A stretch of DNA of 64,000 nucleotides. Origin: Kryptolebias marmoratus. Its lineage: Eukaryota; Chordata; Actinopteri; Cyprinodontiformes; Rivulidae. The position numbers and the translations under genes were made by a program. This document shows, piece by piece, positions 49,848-61,645 of the stretch. The stretch is taken from NCBI RefSeq assembly GCF_001649575.2, contig NC_051451.1, positions 22,703,329-22,767,328 on the forward strand. The letters run 5' to 3'. The notes below the pieces were generated by a model that was given only the letters and a program-made list of their open reading frames with translations, had not been told where the DNA came from and did no database searches. Each line of letters begins with the position of its first letter. Position 1 is the stretch's first letter.

Positions 49848-50859
49848 CTGCAGAATAAAGGCAGCGACATTAATAAGCTCTGCTTATTAAAACAGGAAAT
49901 ACAGCTGGAACATATTTTGTTAAAATGTGTTTCAACTGTTGCTGCTACTACAAAAATTGAATAATCACCTTCATTTTTTTTCTGACATTCAAAAAATGTT
50001 ATAATTTTTTTTTCTTATGCCCTTAACCTCATGAGGCAGCTGATTACTTTTGATTGTACAGGCTCAAAGTGCAGTTGACTGATTATATATTAATCACACT
50101 GCATCATATATATTCATCATGGTATGTATGAATAAATGGTGCAACTTCAGTTTTACGATCCTCGGGGCAGGAATTGGTTATATAACTGATTAATGATTTT
50201 ACCACCAAAATTTAAAGCTCCATCAGCTTTGGCTTCTGGCAATTTCTCAGACCTCTTAGTTCTTTCTGAGCCAGGGGGCACTATTTTTCCATCTGCACCA
50301 CTGGCAAGACTAAAGGTAATTGTAGTTTTGCCATTGTGACCTCTTTGACTGGATAAAAACAAGTATTATTAAGAACTTAAGTATTAAGGGCAGCTGCTGA
50401 CTGTACAAGACAATTAAATGCTAAAATTGACAATGCAGTACTAGTGGTTACTGATGTATGTCTAAATGACAGCCAGAGTATCATAAGGAACAAGAATATT
50501 CTATATTAATAATTATTTTCGTGTAAATCTATATAATTACAATTATTCAGTAAACTGGAAGTGCAGAAGACAGGAGTTTCTTATCTCTATAAGTAAATAA
50601 CTTAAACATACAGAGTGCACCACATTCCAAAAGCAACAGGGATTGTGTTAGTTTTTCCTTTCATTCTTTATATCTGGATGTGTTTAAAATGGACATTTAA
50701 CATATCTCAAAATGGTGAACTTACCCAGATACTGGAATTTGTTAGTTTCACAACCATAACCTCTAAACAACCAACCCCATTCCAAAGGCTGATACTTCAG
50801 TGACTGGCTGTACTAATGGCTCTAAAATGGAGTCAGATTCATATCAGCTGGTCTCATAC
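49848..50859. other. Intron E6-E7
   Basis: 1.0 kb. The only notable item is a 69-codon open frame on the minus strand (50,153-50,362) that I cannot assign. It lacks EGF cysteines and good splice borders, so I do not call it an exon. Confidence 0.55.
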
Positions 50860-51113
50860 CCTCAAACCCCAGGAGACAGTGGCACCGATAATCACTGATT
50901 AGGTCTTCACAGGTGGCACCATTTGAGCAGGGAAAGCTGATGCACTCATTTGCTTCCACCTCACAAAGCGGCCCCTCAAATCCAAGCATGCAACGACAGG
51001 TAAAGTTAGACTGCTGGTCCAGGCAAACACCGTGTTCAGAGCAGGGACTGTGGACACAGTAATCAATGTCCAGCTCACAGTAGACCCCTGTGTATCCACT
51101 GGGACAAAGGCAG
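50860..51113 (-). CDS. eys: EYS exon E6: double-EGF exon
   Basis: The exon is 254 nt, entered with one base (completing a serine codon with E5) and leaving one base of a glycine. It encodes the end of the E5 domain (CLCPSGYTGVYC), a complete EGF from ELDIDYC to GFEGPLC with an Asn-Phe-Thr sequon, then cysteines 1-5 of another (ANEC to CHCLLGFEG). CSNGATC is an O-fucose type site. It follows a short 146-bp intron after E5. The donor is gtatga. Confidence 0.93.
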
Positions 51114-51259
51114 CTGGCGACAGATTAAAGAGAATTTTTTACCAGTGCAGAGAGTAAGATTTTTCTCAACCCTTAAGAGGGAGTAGTGAATGTCACAGCT
51201 TTTAAAATCATGCACATTCTGCTACCAGAAAGACCTGAATGCAAGACTTGAATACTCAC
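51114..51259. other. Short intron E5-E6
   Basis: 146 bp with GT-AG ends on the minus strand (gtgagt and gccag). It joins a codon split 2+1 into serine. Confidence 0.85.
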
Positions 51260-51423
51260 CTGTAACCACCAATCTGATCCACACAAGAGGCTCCATTTTG
51301 ACACCAATGTTGAATACAATCATTGGCATTTACATGACAGTTTTGACCAGACCAACCACGTGAACAGATGCATGTGTAGGTACTGGCATTATTCAACACA
51401 CAGCGACCTCCATTGGCACAGGG
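51260..51423 (-). CDS. eys: EYS exon E5: EGF lacking a separate first cysteine, plus start of next
   Basis: The exon is 164 nt, starting on a full codon and ending with two bases of a codon. It begins PCANGGRC, which looks like cysteines 2-3 of an EGF without its own cysteine 1, and runs to SRGWSGQNC. It then begins a regular EGF (NDCIQHWCQNGASC). The AC-rich stretch after 51,423 on the plus strand is the polypyrimidine tract ending in gaacag. A sequon (Asn-Ala-Ser) is present. CQNGASC fits the O-fucose consensus. Confidence 0.9.
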
Positions 51424-53205
51424 CTGTTCAAAAAAAAAAAAAGAGAGACAGAAGTTACTCAGTCACATGCGTCATGAAATCAGAAATGCAAATGAAACAG
51501 CTTTCTTTTGTATATTAACATTGAATATTGGACTGAAACCATTCTGGTCAGAAACACAACTATTTTTCACAAAGCAAAAAAAAAAAAAAAAAGAAAAAAA
51601 AATATCTAATCATTTCTTGCTTCTGGCTCCCTGAAAATGAGCTTCATTACAGGCACATGACACTCTCATGAATACTGATTCATGCATTATTATAGGGAGT
51701 TACTCTGTATTCCAGTGGCATCTACATCATTCATGTCTTACAAGACAAGATCAATGGTCATTGAGAACTAAAACTGTGAAAAACTCTTTTTGAAACAAAA
51801 AGTATCAAAATATGAAGCTAGTTGATGCATATATAAAAAAAAGAAACAAAAGGACAAAAGGAGATCTTCCTTGGAGGACAGTTTTTAAAGCAGACATGGA
51901 TTTTTATACAAGAGCAAATGCAACCCTCAGTAAGGAGTCAGTACCATTTCCCACCGTTTACATTAGATGCTATTCAGTTTTATGAATTCAGCTTTATTCT
52001 TTTATGTGGAGGGTCAGTTCACACATTCACCATGAAACTACCACATATGAAATGACATAAGCGGCAAATTCTGTACCATTCAGCTGCATCGAGAAGCAGG
52101 CGGTCAGTTCAGTTTCATAAAAGTGCTCCCACTGTGCATGACAAATGCAAAAGTCTTGACCAAAAAAGGTAATTATTTCCTCTTACACACCAGCTGCTTC
52201 AAAATACTGAACAGTAGAGATAAATGTTAAAAAAATCAAATATATTTTAATGATTTCATAAAACTTACAATATTTCTACAAACTTTGGATCTATCCAAGT
52301 GTTTTTTGTGTACAGACAGCTTAAAAACAATTATTTTTGTTTTAAGTTCCATGGAATAAACTTTCAAATGAGTTTTCAGACTATTTAAAAAATAAACCCA
52401 GCTTCTATCCCAGCTGAAACGACTCACTGTGCAGCTTTAACAAAGGTTAATTACCTTGTTTAAAGATTATTGCATTTGCTATCAATGCTCTTGTAGGTTT
52501 TATGATGTTAATGAACTAATGTTAAGAACTATTGTTATATGAGCTACTTTTTACATAGGTTTGTTGGTTCTGTTGTGCTCCACATGGTACATTTATGTCA
52601 AATAAAGTTTCCATTTTCTGACTTTAAGAATAAAAAAAAGAAAAATGCAGAAGAAAAATTAAAGAAAATTGTTAACTTGTGAAAAAAGTGTAGTGCATTT
52701 TTGAGTTAGGAAAATTACATAACCACTTATGATTTATTTCTTTTTTGTTATTTGACACCTATAAAGCAAAAGTAAACAAACAGTATTTGCCTTCCTAGTT
52801 CTAAGGTACAGTGAATGCAGTGGCATTTCAGTTCAGCTAAAAGAAAGATGAAAGGCTGGCTCATCCCGCTCTGAGGTCAAACTATGACATCCCAACTCTC
52901 TTCAAATCTTAACAGCAAAGTAAATTTATGAATTCAAAAATTGGTGGGCCCAAACAAAGCCCTAGGGTTGTGTGTTTTCAGAACTTTTGAGCTGAATATC
53001 ATTTCAGTCACCCAAATATATGTTCTGAAGTACTACCACTGAGGTGCCGATAACAAGTATTAGATAAGGGTTTCAATCAAAATATTTTTGACTACTTTAA
53101 GACATGGTGTCACTGATTGCACTTACAGTATTTGTTGCTGAAGTGTAATAGTTAAAATATGAATACAGGAATGCAAACAAGTACAAGATGCTTCATTCTG
53201 CCTAC
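51424..53205. other. Intron E4-E5
   Basis: 1.8 kb, AT-rich, with an A-rich run near 51,578-51,602 and no recognised element or gene. Confidence 0.6.
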
Positions 53206-53345
53206 CTGAAGGTTTTGAGGACAGGGTACACGGCAGGTGTAGTCAAGGCCTTTAGGGAGATCCAAACACTGAGTCTTTGGTGGGCATGTGCTGTCAGTCA
53301 GGGCACAGGCATCTACATCAATCTCACAATTCTTTCCTTGAAAAC
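53206..53345 (-). CDS. eys: EYS exon E4: irregular EGF
   Basis: The exon is 140 nt, phase 1 in and phase 0 out. It closes the E3 domain with GFQGKNC and opens another with EIDVDAC, a calcium-binding start. That second domain is irregular: cysteines 4 and 5 are separated by three residues (CRVPC) instead of one, and the exon ends PQNLQ with the sixth cysteine supplied by the first codons of E5. Frame, acceptor (ttgcag) and donor (gtaggc) are sound, so this is not a misread boundary. Confidence 0.9.
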
Positions 53346-53769
53346 CTGCAAAATGAGATTTAAAAATGTGTAATATGGCTAAAGCAGAACTTTAACAAAA
53401 ACACACAAAAAAAGAGATCTGAAACCAGTACCACAAACACATCTTTAATTCATGCTGGTGCACCAGACTTACTCTTCTATATATTTAATAAACAAGGCCA
53501 AAACTAGCCCAGCTGTTGGTCGACTGGAGAATTGGCCCCATTTTGAAGCATATTTACTGAACCACAGTGCCACTCTGAATTTCTATTTAACTTGAGTCTC
53601 AATTTATCTCTTAATTAAAAATTGAAACACTAGTGCTGTGCCTTTTCTTTTTTTCCCCACCTACAGTATTGGCTTTTTCTTTCCTCTTGGTTCTTGTTTG
53701 CAAGCAGAACTTCTAATACTTTTTAAAAAATGACCTAAACCTCTATCGAATATTCTTTACACACCATTA

Positions 53770-54165
53770 AACTTCTATTTGGCCTTTCCAAAATGCTGAG
53801 TTTATTTTGTATAAATGAGTCTTTGGCGCAACAACTGCTGGGATCAGGTTGTTGTCTTGCTGCATGACCTACTTTCTCTTGAGTTTCTTGTTCACAGACA
53901 GATGTCCTGACATTTTCTTTTAGAATTTGTTGTCATTATTCATAATTCATGGTCCCGTTAATTATGGAAAGCCTTTAGGCTAAGATGTAGCAAACAGATC
54001 TAAACCATGATATCACCACTACCATGTTTTGCAAAAGCCTTAAGCATGTTCTCTGTTGTTTTTCATTTTTTTTAAATGAATGCTTCTCAGTTAAACCAAA
54101 AAGCTCTGCTGAGGTTGCATTCATGCATATTTTTTCCCAGTAGACTTCAGGATTGTTCACTTTTG
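53770..54165 (-). pseudogene. Tc1/mariner transposase fossil
   Basis: On the minus strand, frames broken by stops and shifts still show Tc1-transposase-like tracts: Pro-Glu-Val-Tyr-Trp, then Glu-Leu-Phe-Gly-Leu, a degenerate His-Gly-Gly-Gly region, and further down the equivalents of Lys-Glu-Asn-Val-Arg-Thr-Ser-Val and the Gln-Gln-Asp-Asn catalytic segment. The left and right termini were not found. It is a dead fragment inside an EYS intron. Confidence 0.75.
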
Positions 54166-55770
54166 TAAAGTGTAGATAAACATCAATGTTTAAATTATGG
54201 TTTGTTGGAGTACAAACCCTGAAAACTCAATTATACTTCATATTTAACTGCTAACCTAAAAGTTCAACACATTTTCATTATCCACAGAAACACTCAATGT
54301 GATCATGTACTTAACAATAGAGATAAAAGTTCAAATAAAATGAATTATGGTATTATTGATATACAGTATATGCAAAGAAATGTGGAAAATAACTTAAAGC
54401 AAAACTGCATATGGTAGAAAAAATGGTTTAGTTGGTTTAAGAAAACACTATGTCTTGAAGTATAACATTTGGCATACCCTTACTTTTAGTCCACCATAAA
54501 CCAACATGAATTAAGTCTAAGTTTTATGTAAGTGAGCTGCACATCTGATCAAATATCTCCATATATATCCATAACCAAGTTGGCTCAATGAAATACATTC
54601 AACGGCTTAGGTAGGGCTCAGAATAAGAAAACAGTCAAAGTGCATTATAATTCCACCCAAGTTTAAGAACTACTTCTTGTACTGTCATACAGACCAGCAC
54701 TCAGAGGACTACTTTGAAATCACAGAATACACTTCAGTGAAAGATACAGCAGATGAGGCATTTGAGCCGAGGCTTAGGTTTTCTAGATAACAGATGAGAT
54801 TTAGTAGGAACTGTGGAAGGTCGAAGTATGCTCTCTGGGTCTTTGTTACCATGTGGATCTGTGGCCACGTCTTGCATCAGTTTACTCAGGGAGTTAAGGA
54901 TTCATGATCAGGGATTACAGCAAAGTGCAAAGGCAGTTTCAGAGGGAGCTGAAGAAGGAAACCAATGACTTACAATAAATAGAAAAGGCAACAACTTCTG
55001 TATAAAGTATATATCTTCGTGCCATTTAAAATAGCAGATACTGCAAATGTTAGCATTAAATCATTGGTCAAAAGAAAAAAAAAAAAAATCTAAAAGTGGT
55101 ATCAAAATTACAAACATTTATAAAGTTTTTGCCTAGGTCCAAAATATGTAATTTTGTTATATTGTTGTTGACTGTAGTTCAGTATTATTAAAAAGGTCAT
55201 CTGTGTTGCGTACTACACAGAAAAGCCTGCATGGATGACTACAGCTCTGATCAATGAAATCAGGAGGTGAATGGAGTGAGAACACAAAGACTGTTGAACC
55301 CATTGGGGTGTAATGGGTCCGATTCAAAGTGACATCTGTGATGTGAGGTTCTCATTCAGTAACCCCGATGACAAAACCACCAGGCCACTGCTCTCTTCTT
55401 CTACATCACAGCCAGGTTCCCACAGAGATGCTGAGCCACAAAGTAGAGGGAAAAGTCATGTCAAATCTGTTGCGCTGAAAAAATAAGGAATAAGAGGATA
55501 CACAAAAACACTCACATTCACCAAAAGCTCTGTTTTGATTGCTGACCAGAAAATCAGCATAGAATTCTTAAATAAAAATCACAGCTAAATGTCTGCTCTT
55601 ACTTTGGAAATATTTCAACCACAGAAAATCATTTGGTTTAAAGCTTTAGACTTAGAGGGTGTTCATAATTTTAGCCCCTCTTCTTCTTGGTGTATTTGAT
55701 ATAGATTTTTTCACTACTTCGCATTATTAACTGTTACTCATGGAGGGCTGGCTCCCAACATGCCATCCAT

Positions 55771-55873
55771 TTAACCCTCCTGAAGCCCTCGAAAGAGACA
55801 AAGGAGACAAAGAGAGGTAGAGAAGCACTTGTAACTTTGGGTCAATTTGACCCGAAGGCCACGGGAGGGTTAA
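55771..55873. mobile_element. piggyBac-type MITE flanked by TTAA
   Basis: The element starts TTAACCCTCC and ends GGAGGGTTAA. The inverted ends continue imperfectly (tgaagccctcg against cgaaggccacg), and a gtcaatttgac palindrome lies inside. TTAA at both borders is the piggyBac target-site rule. At 103 bp it has no coding capacity. Confidence 0.75.
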
Positions 55874-57385
55874 AGAGTTTACAAGTTCTATTTGTGTCAG
55901 CAAAGTTTCCTTCTTCTACCCTGCATGAAAAATTTCAAAGACATGCCAGTTAAGTGAACTGGAAACTCGAAACTCCCTATAGGTATGACTTTGTTTCTCT
56001 TTTTGTGTGTGAGGTCTGACATCGTCCTGTCCAAGGTCTGTTGTGATGTATAGGTTTATGTGCATATACCTCTTGAAACTGAAGGGATGTGCTGATATTA
56101 TTGGAGACTGTGCATATTTTTAGGGTTAGTTCTGTATAAATTATAATTAAGCAATTGAGAAGCTGTAAAAGTTGCCATCGTTATTTTTTTTTTGTGGTAA
56201 TTAAAGTGAACTGAATTGAAATAAGATGAAGTGTTCTCACCTTACCACAACTCTGAAGAGGATGAGCACTACAAGCACACTTTAAGCTATATTCAAAACG
56301 GCAGAGAGCTGTGCTTTAGACACTTCAAGAACTGATACAGCTTAGAGTAAAATAATGTAGCACCTCTGAATGTCATCTTTATTGTGTCCAATGTGCTTTG
56401 CTTTGAATGAAAAGAAAAATGAACAAACTACCCATTTGTGACTAACACTGAGGCTTCACTTTAATGTTTAATTCAACAACAGTTAAGAAACAGAGCCCAA
56501 TAACAAGAATTGTAAATATTTCTCTTCCAAAAAACAAAAAAAAAATTGAAAAAAATAAACAACCCCCCCAGTAATTATAGCTAAAAAAAAACATTACCTG
56601 GTCACAAAGATGCTCTGTATTTATTTTTGGTGTCTATATGCAATAAAGTGTTCCAGTTAAGGGGGCAAAAACACTTGAAATGCTCAAACTGTGTTGTGTC
56701 AGAAAGCATCTGGAGGTGTCTGTCAGTTTACATTTTGTGAATGTAAATTTAGACTCACAGAGAAACACAAAACAGAAAAAGAAAAAAGAAATACCTTAAA
56801 ATAAATATAATGACAAACCATTTGTACCATTATGTTCTGCTGTTAAATCTTGACAATGACCGACAAGCTTCTAGTTGCTAATCTGAAGTTAGTATGATAT
56901 GGTGAATAAGGCAACAAAGACTTAGGTTGTAGCTTGCTTCCTTCATGTTTCAAAATGAAACAAATCACAACTTAATGAATGATGTAGGGAGGGGTTTTGT
57001 AGTAGGTTTTTTATAATTATTAATTGCAATTAGATTCTTAATGAAAACAATTGGAGAAAAACATGGGCTAATAAAAGACAAAAAAAAGAAACAAAAAAAA
57101 TATTTTAGCCAACAATATATAAGTAAAAGATTTCTAGAAAAGAAACTCTGCAGACTCTGGCCTATCTTCCTCAGGCATGATGTGTTACAGTGAAGGGCGC
57201 TGCTAGCAAAACCTAATCGCCTTTGGTTCTCACTTTACACTGAGATGGCCACAGGGGCCCCAGACGAGAATCTTAGCCCAAATTAACTGCAGATCTGTTT
57301 AAAAGCCCTACAATAGCTCCTGCTGCCACAGCTAATATCCCTTAAATGTTATCACAAAACTAATTTTAGACAGGGCTCAGCATAC

Positions 57386-57490
57386 CTGTAGGGCACTTGC
57401 ATACGTAGTCTCCAAGCAAGTCAGAACATGTACCATTGTGTTGGCAGGGGCTGGAGTCACACTCGTTCATCTCCGTCTCACATATTATTC
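57386..57490 (-). CDS. eys: EYS exon E3: calcium-binding EGF cassette
   Basis: This is a symmetrical phase 1-1 exon of 105 nt. It supplies cysteine 6 of the previous EGF (GIIC) and cysteines 1-5 of the next. ETEMNEC resembles the calcium-binding signature with the first acidic position changed. CDSSPC fits the O-glucose consensus C-X-S-X-P-C. CQHNGTC fits the O-fucose consensus and contains an Asn-Gly-Thr sequon. The acceptor is ttcccag and the donor gtatgc. Confidence 0.92.
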
Positions 57491-60400
57491 CTGGGAAGGA
57501 AAAAAATAAGGTACAAAAATTATGTAATCAGCTGAATTTTGATTGCAGCACTATGCTCACACAGTGCCCCCTAAGCTGGTATTTTACCAAATGCCTACCT
57601 ACAATTGAATAACATCAACTTCTCATGAAATAAATGACCAATTAACAAGTTCTGAACAACTAGAAAAGGCTGGAGTTGCAGGTTGCTTGACAGAAAGACG
57701 TGTTTGCTCGTCAGCTGCTTCAGCAGCTGCTGGTTCAACAGCTTTGGGTTGGAGTGGGTGTCTCCTCATAGGGGTTATTAATTTAAACCATCTTATCCTA
57801 AAAAATGAACCAGCAGAGACATGTACAGATCCTCTATCTCAGGACAATAGGTACTTCAGCTATAGTACAAACACTATGATTGATATCTTCACCAATATAG
57901 TTGCAATATATCATTATATACAGAAAATTAAAAAAAGAAAATAGTGATCTGCTGCAGAAATTGAAAAAAAAAAAAAAACTTTGTCTATGCAAATTTTACA
58001 AACACCTATATACATTTATGAAAGCTGACAAAATATTTTTTGTCAAATAATCTACTAAAATATTTTTCTGAAAATCTGTGTGATGTGAAATATGAATTTA
58101 TGTGGAAAAATGTTGATTTATATATATGATTTGACATGTCAAAAACATAACCAAAAAATTAAATAGATTGAAGATTCTTGTTCCTAATTGTTATTATTCA
58201 TTTACAAAGTCTGTAAAAACTATCAAATTCTAAAAAAAAACTAGAACCACTTAGAGAGTGTAAACCTTTGCCAAGACCCATTATTATTGTGATAACATAA
58301 TGGACTGATCAATAATGATGATATCATCATGTGATGTCATCACTGATGTCATATTGCATGCTGAGGCAGAGCGCAAACCTCCACTTCGGCCATAGGGTCA
58401 TTAAACAATTGTAGGAGCCGGATTGGGATCTCGATCACCACCAAAATTGAATTGTTTGATCTTTGTGACAACCTCAACATTTCCTAAAATTTTCATCAAA
58501 AGTCATTTTGAGTAATTTTGTGCGCAGACATACAAACAAACGCTTCTGAAAACATATCTCCTTGGTGGAGGTCAATTAGTACAACTGAGACTCAGAAGGC
58601 ATAAAAGTAGTTTAATAATCGCAAGGCCAGCAGTTAAATGCTCAGCTCCTCATATCAGGCAAATCTTTTTGCAACACAGTGACCTTAAGCAACATACTAA
58701 ACCCCTAATGTTCTTGATGAATCACTGTATTGTAGAATAATGCAATATATTATCCAAAAGGAAAAAAGTATATGTAGTTTACCATTTAATATTATTTGCC
58801 AATTTTTCAGATACTAAGCTTTTGCTCATTTCACACAAAGAAATACAAACTTTTACACAAGCTCCTTCTTAAACATATTAATATGTCTAAATGTTTACTA
58901 AATGATGTGTATTAATGTCAATAAATCCCCCCAAAATGTGTAACTACACATGGTGTCAGCAAAATGTATGCCATCAGTTGTTGTTCTGCGAAAAATAAAG
59001 CTTTCTAAAAAGTGGTGGGGCTTGAGTAATGTATCCTGAGTTATGATCTGTGATGGAGTACAAGGGGGCTTCTGGGCAAAGCTTGAAATTAAATTGGCCT
59101 TTCTATGCCGCATGGCTGGAAATTCCAAAGCAGAAATCCCAAGATGCCAGAAAATGATGAATTCTATCAGTCACTAAGAAGTGCCATGGTGTAAGAGACA
59201 ATTTTCCATTACAGAAGTGGCAACAGATTTCAGCTCTGAACAGAGGAGGGAAAAGAAATCTTGTTCATGTAGTGCTATGTAAGGGCTTATGTGATTGACA
59301 GCCGAGTGTGTCGGGGCTTAAAGCTAGATTTTGAAGTACACTTTTGACCAAAACCTGAGAGCACTGGATAGAAAAAGAATAATATATGGACTGTTTAAGC
59401 AGTAACAAAACTGAGGGGCAATAGTCAGTAGTAATATTATGAGCCATCAAATGTATCATCAATCTTCACCTAGAATTAGAAACTGTATAACAGTACTTAT
59501 TATGAAACATTTCAACAAAGAAATTCACATGCAACATTATAGATGTTTGCTCATGATACCACAGGGAGATTACAGAATTCAGAAAAAAAACAAAAAAAAA
59601 ATAATTTTAGGTAAGCAATGCTTCAAACATGAACTACTGTTAGGGAGCACTAAGATATAGAAGTGAATAAGATTAGTATAGCAACTAGTAAATGACTTAA
59701 GGTTAAAATTTATTTTATCTAAAACAAACAAACAAACAAACAAAAAACAAAAACTTATGACAACAGTATGTACATGGCTTGCTTTGTCCCATGAACTTCC
59801 AAAATGAAATTAAGATTACTTTTCATTTAATTATGTCTAAATAATTTTGGATTTCTGTCTTAGTTTAGATGAACCAAACGTTGCCTAAAGGCTAACTTAG
59901 AAACAGTAAATTGTCCGAAGCAACAACAAACAACAAATACCAGTACTAATAAAAAATGTACAAAGCACTGTGGGGAGTTTTTATTTTTTATTTGTCCTCC
60001 TTCATAGAGTGGTCTGAGGTCAGTTATAGAACAGAGGCCTTTGAGATGACTATGATTCAATCTTTTGAAAAATTAATCAAAACACATGCTTGCAAACTTC
60101 AGCTTGAGCCTGAAACCTTTCCAGAAGTACCACAATGCTTACTATGTTACCCTGCGGACCTATGAGTCTTCTTTGTACAGTATTAAAGTCTTTGACTGAA
60201 CCCAAATGTGCACTCGTGTTGAAAAACCAATGTGACAGGTCATTCTTGTGTTTTAAAGGAAAATCTTTGTCCAAGTTTAGCTCGTAGAGTTCATATTGAC
60301 ATTACAAGCTGATTAAAAAAAACAAACTTGAAACTAACATCTACTCAGCTGGTATGTTAATGTCTGTAACTAAAGTTAAAAATGAAAATAGCAACTAACT

Positions 60401-61485
60401 TCTTTGCTAACAGAAATCTGTTGCTTTGTTATCCACCACATTAGGCTCAACAAGGTGACCTACTCTGCAAAAATTGTTCAATTAATGGCTAAATATTTAA
60501 ATATGTGGGGGCTTGTATTTTGGGAAAGTATTTCAGTTTTATTTTTGTTTAAATGGAGAATTATAAACTATCTTAGTCTGGGCACCAGACATCACTCACT
60601 GACAACAGTGAATGCCTAAATCTTTCCCATAGTTTCAAACTTGGCAACTTTTTTTTTATTAATTACAAATCCAGCAACTTTTTTAAAGTCAACAGCAAAG
60701 CTTCAAAAGACAAAGAATGCTTTCCTGCTGCTTTCACACTCCTCAAAGAAAAGATCGAGCTGCAGACACTGTAAATAAATGAAATAAAATGATGTTATAT
60801 GAAAAAAAATTATAAATAATAAAATAGTTAAACAAAAACAATGGATTAAAGCATTTTCTCTGTGTTATCATTTAATTAAGTTCTGATATCCTTGTTGAGT
60901 TAAATCAAATAAGATAGAAGAAAGAGTTTTAGTTCAGACCTGCTAGCTTATAGCAAACTACTTTCTGTCACCATGGAGAAACTGGAATTATTTCATGACA
61001 CGGATAAACAAAGTGCATCATTATAGGGTTGTGCATCTTATGGTATTTATATGTTAACAAAGGAAAAGCAGCTCAATTAAAATAAATGTTGGTTGGCTCT
61101 CAGCATGAGAGTTCCATGTTAAACAAACATGAAGAGAGCAGATTCTCTGGGTGAAAAATATGAATAAATACAAATTTCAAAATCTATCCCCTTCATTCTT
61201 TTTCTGAATGTGAGTTTCCAGTCTTTTTAAAGTTTTAAGTTCTTTTTGCAGTGTTTGTTTTCCCTTGACACACAAAATTCTAAAACTGAGATTTTACTCA
61301 CTTTTTACCATGACCGTAAAGCAAAGTCAACAGATGGCAACTCAACTCCAGTGCTATGACGGTTCCAGCTTTCACTTATTGTCAACTTAAGTCAGCCCAC
61401 AATAACACAAAATACCATATTGCTCCACTATAAAAATGCACAGGGAGACAGAAAAGGTACAAAAGAGAAAGAAAGGTTGCCTTAC
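57491..61485. other. Intron E2-E3
   Basis: 4.0 kb. It holds a dispersed-repeat copy at about 58,251-58,575, simple A-rich and aaac runs (near 59,720) and nothing else I can identify. Confidence 0.6.
58251..58575. repeat. Dispersed teleost-type repeat bounded by cctttgccaag / ccttggtggaggt
   Basis: The copy starts with aaacctttgccaagaccc and ends ctccttggtggaggtc, with a caaac-rich tract before the right end. I recall abundant fish repeats with this pair of ends. The family name is not known to me. Confidence 0.5.
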
Positions 61486-61645
61486 CTATAAAACCAAGGG
61501 GACATTTGCAGATGTACTGAGGGGCAGATGAAGGCTGACTTGTTGAAATGCACGTAGCTCCATTTAAACAGCTGTCTGATTGGATCAAGCAGGCATCTCC
61601 TACATGTTGACAAAACTCTCCAATCCACCCTGGTGAACAAACACA
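61486..61645 (-). CDS. eys: EYS exon E2: EGF end plus EGF with long C3-C4 loop
   Basis: The exon is 160 nt, starting on a full codon (CVCSPGWIGEFC, closing the EGF begun in E1) and ending with one base of a glycine codon. The second EGF has cysteines 1-5, with CLNGATC (an O-fucose type C2-X4-Ser/Thr-C3 site) and an unusually long loop rich in Ser, Pro and Gln before CKCPLGFIG. The acceptor is ctgcag and the donor gtaagg. EYS keeps a similarly long Pro-containing loop here as far as I recall. Confidence 0.92.

Larger units (their letters stand above)
53346..57385. other. Intron E3-E4
   Basis: 4.0 kb. It contains a decayed Tc1-like transposase segment (53,770-54,165) and a 103-bp TTAA-flanked MITE (55,771-55,873). 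The remainder is unremarkable AT-rich sequence. Confidence 0.6.
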
